A stretch of 64,000 bases of DNA from CAYZJB01 sp964602985 (lineage in GTDB: Bacteria > CLD3 > SB21): contig CAZRTJ010000012.1 of assembly GCA_964602985.1 (NCBI GenBank), positions 38,349 to 102,348 on the forward strand, in the 5' to 3' direction. The notes below the pieces were generated by a model, which saw only the letters and a program-made list of their open reading frames with translations, was not told the DNA's origin and did no database searches. The position numbers were made by a program, and so were the translations under genes. Of the stretch, positions 35,002 to 41,210 are shown one piece after another (the first letter of the stretch is position 1; the number at the start of each line of letters is the position of its first letter).

Positions 35002-36372
35002 ATGATTTTGGAAGACCGCTCTCTTGCCACTCTGCGGGACGTTGTGTCGCGTCTGGACAGGGGATTTGCCAGACTGCCCGCCCTGGGGGATGGGGAAGAC
35101 GATTCGAGAATACACGGGGTTTTGTGCGAAGTAGTCGATCGCATGACCGATAACTACCCGTACTTTCATCCGCTGTATGCCGGTCAGATGCTGAAACCGC
35201 CGCATCCCATCGCGAGGCTCGCGTATGCGCTGGCCATGTGGATCAACCCGAACAATCATGCGCTGGACGGCGGACGGGCCAGTTCGCGCATGGAAAAGGA
35301 AGCCGTTGCGGAATTGGCGGCGATGGTTGGCTGGAAGTTCTTCCTCGGGCACCTGACCAGCGGCGGCACGATGGCCAATCTGGAGTCGCTCTGGATTGCA
35401 GGGCAAATACGTCCGGGCAAGACGGTTCTCGCATCGTCACAGGCTCATTACACGCATTCACGCCTTTGTGGAGTACTGGGAATTCCGTTCGAAGCCATTG
35501 ACTGCGACCCCACAGGTCGGATGGACCTTCATGCGCTGGAGTTGCGATTGCAAAAAGGGGATGTCGGAACAGTAGTTGCGACGATGGGCACGACCGCCGT
35601 TGGTTCCGTCGATCCGCTCAACGAGATTTGCAAATTGCGCGAAACGTTTGACTTCCGAATCCATTGTGATGCGACGTACGGAGGCTATTTCCTGCTGACG
35701 GAAACTCTGCGGGAAGACACACGCCGAGCTCTCGATGCGATGGCCCGCGCCGACTCGATCGCGATCGATCCGCACAAACACGGCATGCAGCCATACGGCT
35801 GCGGATGTGTCTTGTTCAAAGATCCATCCGTGGGTAGCTTCTACAGGCACGATTCACCGTACACCTATTTCAGTTCAGACGAACTCCATCTCGGCGAGAT
35901 CAGCCTGGAGTGTTCGCGGCCGGGGGCGGCGGCGGTTGCTCTGTGGGCGACGCAAAAACTGTTTCCGCTTGTCCGCCAGGGAGAATTTGCGCGCAATCTC
36001 GAACGCGGTCGGTCGGCCGCCAAGCGACTGCATGAGTACTTGAAGGCCGATACGCGATGGGTCACGGCCTTTGAGCCGGAACTCGACATCGTGGTGTGGG
36101 CCGTCCACGCGGAGAGCATGTCGCGTTCGTCTGAACTGGCGCGCCGTGTATTTGACGCGTGCGCAGAACGTGATTTGCATTTGGCGCTGGCGGAGCTGCC
36201 CATTTCCATTTTTTCATTCGACCCGTCCGTGCGCCGGGACCGCGATCGCGTGACATGCCTGCGAAGCGTTCTGATGAAACCGGAGCATGATGAATGGATG
36301 GGAGAGATTGTCCATCGACTGAACGCGGCGATGGAGGGATCGTCGTCCAGACGGGCGTCCTCTGAAAGGTAG
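35002..36372 (+). CDS. PLP-dependent group II decarboxylase-like enzyme
   Basis: This 456-residue fold-type I PLP protein is of the aromatic/glutamate/histidine decarboxylase group. Visible motifs are 'HPLYAGQMLKPPHPIARLAY' in the N-terminal part, TSGGTMANLESLW (PLP phosphate region, ~113-125), HCDATYGGYFLL with D223 for the pyridine nitrogen, and DPHKHG with Schiff-base lysine K259. The actual substrate cannot be read from sequence. Its divergent position beside egtB-egtD raises the possibility of the PLP C-S lyase step that finishes ergothioneine (EgtE role), though known EgtE enzymes are aminotransferase class V proteins. Amino-acid decarboxylation remains the default call. Directly follows the zinc-ribbon gene with no gap and ends 12 bases from the CHAT gene stop. 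Confidence 0.85.
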   Translation: MILEDRSLATLRDVVSRLDRGFARLPALGDGEDDSRIHGVLCEVVDRMTDNYPYFHPLYAGQMLKPPHPIARLAYALAMWINPNNHALDGGRASSRMEKEAVAELAAMVGWKFFLGHLTSGGTMANLESLWIAGQIRPGKTVLASSQAHYTHSRLCGVLGIPFEAIDCDPTGRMDLHALELRLQKGDVGTVVATMGTTAVGSVDPLNEICKLRETFDFRIHCDATYGGYFLLTETLREDTRRALDAMARADSIAIDPHKHGMQPYGCGCVLFKDPSVGSFYRHDSPYTYFSSDELHLGEISLECSRPGAAAVALWATQKLFPLVRQGEFARNLERGRSAAKRLHEYLKADTRWVTAFEPELDIVVWAVHAESMSRSSELARRVFDACAERDLHLALAELPISIFSFDPSVRRDRDRVTCLRSVLMKPEHDEWMGEIVHRLNAAMEGSSSRRASSER

Positions 36373-36384
36373 CGGCTGGATCGT

Positions 36385-38886
36385 TCAGATTCTCCGTTGG
36401 TTCCGCCGATACAGTACAATCACGGCAATACCTACCAGACCAGCCACGACATACACATCCCAATGCTGTTCTACCAGAGGGATTGGCTCCGGGTTGCCCC
36501 ATAGCGTGAGGCCGGCCCAGTAATGAGGGGACGCCTTCAGGTCATACGTTGTTTGAATGTACTTGATCTTGGCCTGCTGCAAAGCCACCGCGCGGGATTT
36601 TCCATTGTCTAACTGGCGATAAAATTCGGCCACGATGGTTGCCGTAGCCTGGTCATCGAGATCGCGGCTGGACATCAGCAGACTGTATGCGCCTGCATAG
36701 GAGAAAGCGTGATTGTAGCCAAGATATCCTTCACCCGTCGTTAATTTTCCCAGGCCGGTCCGACATCCGCTGAGGACAACAAGGTCGGCATCCAGATTCA
36801 TGTCATACACTTCGTACATTGCTAGAGACCGATCTCGGGTCAGCACGATCTGAGAAGACATCGGATCCACATCGGAGACGAGCGCATGCGTGGCAAAGTC
36901 AATGATACGAAACGCTTCCGCTCTATGCAGGAGCGGTGCCGATTCGTGGACAGAGCCCATCCATGCGGTTGCGTGCGGAAAGAGCGACTCGGCCCATTCC
37001 ACTTGCTGAATGGCGCCCGGAAGCGCCGGCAGGGAGTCAAAATCAGCTCCAGCAAATCCGAAGTAATTCTTCGGCGCGGAAGAAAATCGTTTGCGTTGAT
37101 CCAGGAAAACGGACAGTGAGACCGAATAGGAAATCGGGTGTCGTTGTACCAGATATTCGCAACTGCTGTAATCTGGTCCCGGCGTTACGACCAGCATTTC
37201 AAACGGAAGTCGATACAGCGGGCCGTCGGGAATGATGACCACGTTTGAGCCGCGTGGCAACGCGTCGACTATCGGACCGATCAGTCCCTGATAAAGGAGA
37301 TGCAGATCTGCGATCTGAGGTGCGGGATTCCTGGTAACGCGATCGATCAGCTGTCCCAGGCTGTCACTGGGAACGCCGGAGACCGCTGCTGTCATTGTGT
37401 CTCTCGTGATGGCGACGACCATGAGAGAATCCTCTATCACCGCGAATTGGAGGATCGTGATGTGAGAACCGATATTGCTATGAACTGAGTCTAATGAGAG
37501 GGTTCCATCGGAATATCCAGATTTCAATGCGCGGGACCGATCGGCTTCCAGGAGAACTTCAACGGCAGCCGATGCCTCGGTTCGAAACCTCCGATTCCTT
37601 TGAATTTGACCGTGAAGGCTGTGGAGTGTGTCCCGAGACTCATTGCCCCTATCCCTGCGGGAATTGGACCCGGCCAGCATGGTTGAGAAGTACAAGCCTC
37701 TGTAGGTTTCCATTGATTGAAGAGTTTTGTCGCGCTGACCCATGCGCCAGGAGAAACGAGCGCGATCGTTAAACACAGGGGCGGTCTCTTTGAGAGTTGC
37801 CAAAACGGCCCTTCCGGGGTTCATCTCGAGGACCATGTTAGCCAGACTCGCCGCCGAATCAAACAAGACAGCGGCATGTTGCGTCCGATTCGACGTCTCC
37901 ATAGTCCGTGCCAGTCCGTAATAAGCCAGGTAATTTCTATGGTTCCAATGAAGCGCCGTCCGGTAAGCCATCTGGGCCTCGCGCAGATTGCCTGCGTGAA
38001 GATACAAATTGCCGAGCAGGACATAACTCTCATCGGCCTCGGTGTGGATCGTGTTGAGTTCGTCGATGGCACGCCTTTGCCAAAGGATAGCTTCTTGCAG
38101 TCGGCCTCTGCGAAGTGAAATCTCTCCCAGATTTGCGAGCGCCGCATGAGTTCGATCATTGGGTTGAACCTTGATGGCGGGCGCAATGGCGAGCGTCAAC
38201 TGGAGATAAAACTCTGCCGAGTCCAATCTTCCCATCTCCCGGTATGCCTCAGCCAGGTTGATATAGACAGCGGCCAGATCGAACATGTGCTCCTTGGACT
38301 TGTAGAAATCGCCGGACGCCAACAGGCCTGGCAACGCCATTTCCGCGAACCCCAGTTCCAACTGGAGAATCGCCATTCGCTGAAGGGAGGAAAAATATGC
38401 GTGGGGCATTCTTGCGCGGACCGAATCGCGAGAAGCTATGTCCATAGCGTACTTCAGACGGTTGGCGCACGTTTCGAAGTCTCCCAACTGCCAATACATG
38501 TGAGATTCCGTCAGGTAGCCATAGACGGCCCAATAGTCGCTCCGGGTCAACATCCCCAATCGACGGCACCTTTCTGCGGCGCGAGCGGCGTCATGAAAAC
38601 GGTTACCGTTTTGTAGCCACACAGCCAGTCGATAGTACTCGTAACAAGCCGCCAGCGTATCTTTCTGCGAACGACACCTTGTCATGGCGATCAGGAGCAA
38701 CCCCTCCGCCTCTTCAAATTTACTTGATTCAATGGCAGCACGAATGGCTGAAAAATCCGGACCCGGAGGCTCCTGCCATTCGCCGGCATACGCAGGAGCA
38801 AGAAACAAAAGGAAGAAGAATGGAACCTTTGTCAGACCGAAGGCGTTAAACTTCCAAACCCTTACACCTAACGAGGAGAGTAGCAT
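36385..38886 (-). CDS. Exported TPR-CHAT caspase-like protease with C-terminal membrane anchor
   Basis: This 833-residue protein has an N-terminal hydrophobic signal ending PAYAGEW (~34), many TPR-like helical pairs (about 45-450; clear ones near 205-238, 250-279 and 290-315), and a CHAT (caspase HetF associated with TPRs) peptidase domain (about 475-795). The catalytic dyad is His667 (DFATHA) and Cys708 (VVLSGCRTG), followed by 'GEGYLGYNHAFSYAGA' and 'SPHYWAGLTLWGNPEP'. One membrane helix (about 809-826) and a basic tail (RRNQRRI) close it, so the protease should face the periplasm. Its start shares bases with the divergent lipoprotein ATG. It lies beside an anti-sigma/ECF sigma pair, suggesting proteolytic control of transcription. 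The start codon is uncertain; CTG at 38835 would also leave a good signal peptide. Confidence 0.88.
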   Translation of the reverse strand: MLLSSLGVRVWKFNAFGLTKVPFFFLLFLAPAYAGEWQEPPGPDFSAIRAAIESSKFEEAEGLLLIAMTRCRSQKDTLAACYEYYRLAVWLQNGNRFHDAARAAERCRRLGMLTRSDYWAVYGYLTESHMYWQLGDFETCANRLKYAMDIASRDSVRARMPHAYFSSLQRMAILQLELGFAEMALPGLLASGDFYKSKEHMFDLAAVYINLAEAYREMGRLDSAEFYLQLTLAIAPAIKVQPNDRTHAALANLGEISLRRGRLQEAILWQRRAIDELNTIHTEADESYVLLGNLYLHAGNLREAQMAYRTALHWNHRNYLAYYGLARTMETSNRTQHAAVLFDSAASLANMVLEMNPGRAVLATLKETAPVFNDRARFSWRMGQRDKTLQSMETYRGLYFSTMLAGSNSRRDRGNESRDTLHSLHGQIQRNRRFRTEASAAVEVLLEADRSRALKSGYSDGTLSLDSVHSNIGSHITILQFAVIEDSLMVVAITRDTMTAAVSGVPSDSLGQLIDRVTRNPAPQIADLHLLYQGLIGPIVDALPRGSNVVIIPDGPLYRLPFEMLVVTPGPDYSSCEYLVQRHPISYSVSLSVFLDQRKRFSSAPKNYFGFAGADFDSLPALPGAIQQVEWAESLFPHATAWMGSVHESAPLLHRAEAFRIIDFATHALVSDVDPMSSQIVLTRDRSLAMYEVYDMNLDADLVVLSGCRTGLGKLTTGEGYLGYNHAFSYAGAYSLLMSSRDLDDQATATIVAEFYRQLDNGKSRAVALQQAKIKYIQTTYDLKASPHYWAGLTLWGNPEPIPLVEQHWDVYVVAGLVGIAVIVLYRRNQRRI

Positions 38887-39475
38887 GAAAAACCTGCTGA
38901 CGGTAATGTTCAGTTTTATCTTGATTGCCTGCCCGCATCCATCAGAGAAGCGAGCAGGAGAGGTTCACATTCTTGGGGTCGAGAATACGAGCGTTGGGAT
39001 TCCGCCCCCTCCCGGCGGGAATGGATTTCAAGCGGACGCGCAGAATTCATCTTTGACGCTCACCATCGGCAAACAGGGAATGATCTCAACCTCGTACAAC
39101 AATCCACGACAAAATGCAGATGCAACGTTTCAGGAATTTCTCCATCCGCAGGAGATGTTGTTCATCTATTTCAACCCAAGCAAAACGGATGTGACTTTGA
39201 CAGGTGCGAACGCTGATAGTCAGCAGATCTCGAATTTCATGAGGACGCTTGACTCCTTGAAACAGAAAAACTGCGTTGCCGTCTTGTTCATGTCTGGCAG
39301 TCAAATAAGTGGCGCTCAACCGGCAAGCAATCCACGACGCCACACATATGATGAATCTCACGAAGTCAGCGATTCCCGACCACATCCACTGATCTTTACC
39401 GTCCACAGGAAAGGTTTCGTTAAACTGTGTTACGTTGATCTGGATTCGACCATGCAGGCTATACTCGCACAATAA
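38885..39475 (+). CDS. Small lipoprotein between CHAT protease and anti-sigma factor (unknown function)
   Basis: This 196-residue protein has a lipoprotein signal MKNLLTVMFSFILIAC (lipid Cys16). GAGGAG (38873-38878) sits six bases before the ATG, so this start is well supported, while the open frame upstream is only the antisense of the CHAT gene. After a proline/glycine linker (PPPPGG) comes a compact alpha/beta-looking region with 'EMLFIYFNPSKTDVTL' and 'NCVAVLFMSG'. I recognise no family. Its ATG overlaps the CHAT ATG on the opposite strand, and its stop lies two bases from the anti-sigma stop. By position it is a candidate sensor, inhibitor or substrate in the CHAT-sigma module. Confidence 0.78.
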   Translation: MKNLLTVMFSFILIACPHPSEKRAGEVHILGVENTSVGIPPPPGGNGFQADAQNSSLTLTIGKQGMISTSYNNPRQNADATFQEFLHPQEMLFIYFNPSKTDVTLTGANADSQQISNFMRTLDSLKQKNCVAVLFMSGSQISGAQPASNPRRHTYDESHEVSDSRPHPLIFTVHRKGFVKLCYVDLDSTMQAILAQ

Positions 39476-39477
39476 CG

Positions 39478-40083
39478 TTATCTGAGCTGTGCAGTCTTGT
39501 CATAAACTCGAGTCGCCAGCCGTTTCAAATCTGGATCCGATGTGCGTTCGATGACCGCCGAGAGAAGCTTCTGAGCTTTGTCGAGGGAGGCTTCGTCGTA
39601 TCTCGGAAACAGTCCCAGAGTGGTTTGTTTTGAGTCAAACAACGTCCTGACACCTTCCTTAAAGAGCCTGATGTCCTCGGGCTCTTTTTCATTTCCGCGG
39701 GTGACTGACGGTCTTATTGCAAACTCATAGTCGGCCTGAAATTCCGCAAGACCCATCGGTCCGTGATCGAACCGGTAGTTGACGACATACACGGCGGCGC
39801 CGTACCCAACCAAACATACCGCAAAAACCGCGGCGATTCGCGCAGTGATCGGCCATCCGATGAAGAAACGTCTGCGTGGCGCTGTGCGAGTCAGGAGTTC
39901 TCGCAGGTGGGTCCCCGCGTCTCGTCGTGACTGTGCCGCCCGATGCTCCATTACTTTCAGTTTTTCTTCGCACTCATGGCATTCCCGGACATGTTGCTCG
40001 ATGTCCCGGCGCCGGGAGTCCGCGATGGCAAACTCGTTGCGCAAGGCATAATCGGCGAGATCGTGCGACTTCACATGATCCAT
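39478..40083 (-). CDS. Membrane anti-sigma factor with zinc-binding (ZAS) domain
   Basis: The cytoplasmic N-terminus carries the anti-sigma zinc motif HxxxCxxC (HVRECHEC), then a basic linker, a single membrane helix (about 25 residues, 'ITARIAAVFAVCLVGYGA') and a periplasmic domain of about 100 residues. That domain is helical (DEASLDKAQKLLSAVIE). This is the layout of ECF anti-sigma factors released by regulated proteolysis. It lies directly downstream of the ECF sigma gene in the same direction. ATG at 40083 gives 201 residues; a TTG at 40098 would add five. No family-specific periplasmic domain was recognised. Convergent with the lipoprotein gene, two bases apart. Confidence 0.85.
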   Translation of the reverse strand: MDHVKSHDLADYALRNEFAIADSRRRDIEQHVRECHECEEKLKVMEHRAAQSRRDAGTHLRELLTRTAPRRRFFIGWPITARIAAVFAVCLVGYGAAVYVVNYRFDHGPMGLAEFQADYEFAIRPSVTRGNEKEPEDIRLFKEGVRTLFDSKQTTLGLFPRYDEASLDKAQKLLSAVIERTSDPDLKRLATRVYDKTAQLR

Positions 40084-40129
40084 AAGCACTCTATCCAATA
40101 AGACACGTCTCGATAGGAAGGCATAACCT

Positions 40130-40762
40130 TTATGGTACGTCCTTCAGCGCTTGAATATCAGGCTCATTCCGCAAAAGACTCAACCCCCTTGCGAAATAGC
40201 TTCGGACCGTTTCCACGGAGTAGCCTGTCTCTTTTCCAATCTCATCGTATGACTTATCTTCCCAAATCTTCTTGTGAAGAACCAGCCGAACGTAGCTCGG
40301 CAGTTTCTCCAGTCTCTCGGACAGCAAGCCCTCAAAAACCGCATGGACATCTACGGTCTGCAAGACGTCCTTTTCGATATCGTCTCCCGATCCCAGGGTC
40401 TCGGCCATCACCTCCGCGGCCTCTTGATGGCGTCCCGACCGTACATAATTCAGAAATCTGTACTTACAAATGACGCTCACCCATGACGCAAAGCGTCCCG
40501 GATCGCGCACAGTACCGTGTTTCTCATGCACCGTGAAGAAGACCTCTTCCATCAGTTTCTCGGCATCCGATGCGCTGGTGATTTTATTGTCGACGAACTT
40601 TCTCAGGAAATACCTCCGCGTCCACGCGTAGACCCACGTCAGAACCCAGTCATAGTCTTCCCGCCGTCGTTGATCCAGCCACGCGGCAAAGCGCGCGTGC
40701 ACCGTCGCGAGGTCGTCCACACCGCTTTCCATAAACCGACGGAGCAGGGCCGACGTCTTCAT
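40130..40762 (-). CDS. ECF-type RNA polymerase sigma factor
   Basis: This 210-residue sigma-70 family protein has an N-terminal extension of about 40 residues before region 2 (about 43-109, 'SDAEKLMEEVFFTVHEKHG', RFASWVSVICKYRFLNYVR) and region 4 (about 145-199, 'LPSYVRLVLHKKIWEDKSYDEIG', YSVETVRSYFARGLSLLR). There are no regions 1 or 3, so it is an ECF-class factor. It should direct core RNA polymerase to its own regulon when freed from the anti-sigma factor encoded downstream. No convincing ribosome binding site precedes 40762; M11 (40732) is an alternative start. It diverges from the surface-protein block across 241 bases, where shared control is possible. Confidence 0.9.
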   Translation of the reverse strand: MKTSALLRRFMESGVDDLATVHARFAAWLDQRRREDYDWVLTWVYAWTRRYFLRKFVDNKITSASDAEKLMEEVFFTVHEKHGTVRDPGRFASWVSVICKYRFLNYVRSGRHQEAAEVMAETLGSGDDIEKDVLQTVDVHAVFEGLLSERLEKLPSYVRLVLHKKIWEDKSYDEIGKETGYSVETVRSYFARGLSLLRNEPDIQALKDVP

Positions 40763-41003
40763 AAAGACAAAGAGTCACAAAACTAGATTCTGACTGAACT
40801 TACGCGAACCGCCTCAGAGAGTCAACGCAGTTGTCTTTACCGATGCCCTGGCGTCGGTCGATCTGGAAGTTATGCCCAGCCGCGTTCCGTGTCTCATCAT
40901 CACGGCGGTTCCTGTTGACTGGCAGCGAACTCACCCAAATCCCGGTTATGTATGGATTGCAACGGTGTCTAAAACCAATAAGACCAAAATGGAGGAGGAG
41001 ACC

Positions 41004-41120
41004 ATGAATCCCATCGAACTCGGCACGCACACGTCGCGATTCCGCGAAATGCTCGGACTGGTCATTTTGCTTGCGATCTCTATCATACTCCTGATCATAG
41101 CGGGATGGTGGATGAGATGA
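41004..41120 (+). CDS. 38-residue single-helix membrane peptide
   Basis: MNPIELGTHTSRFREML is followed by a hydrophobic helix and ends GWWMR. A very strong purine run GGAGGAGGAG (40991-41000) precedes the ATG by three bases. The open frame extends upstream without a better start. The peptide is too small for a family call. It lies between the divergent ECF sigma gene and the LamG/T9SS gene, 90 bases before the latter, so it may be the first gene of the surface-protein transcript. Confidence 0.62.
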   Translation: MNPIELGTHTSRFREMLGLVILLAISIILLIIAGWWMR

Positions 41121-41210
41121 CGGACGGGATAATCTTTGCGGACAACCGGCAGTTTAATGCAAATCTGAAATGATAACCCTAACGGTGGAGCTTACGGACG
41201 GGAGGAAAGC

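Noticed and set aside
36385..40762. Type III-E CRISPR-Cas (gRAMP/TPR-CHAT) system
   Set aside because: The CHAT protein here is exported and membrane-anchored, and no Cas7-11, Cas1 or repeat-spacer array lies within the window.
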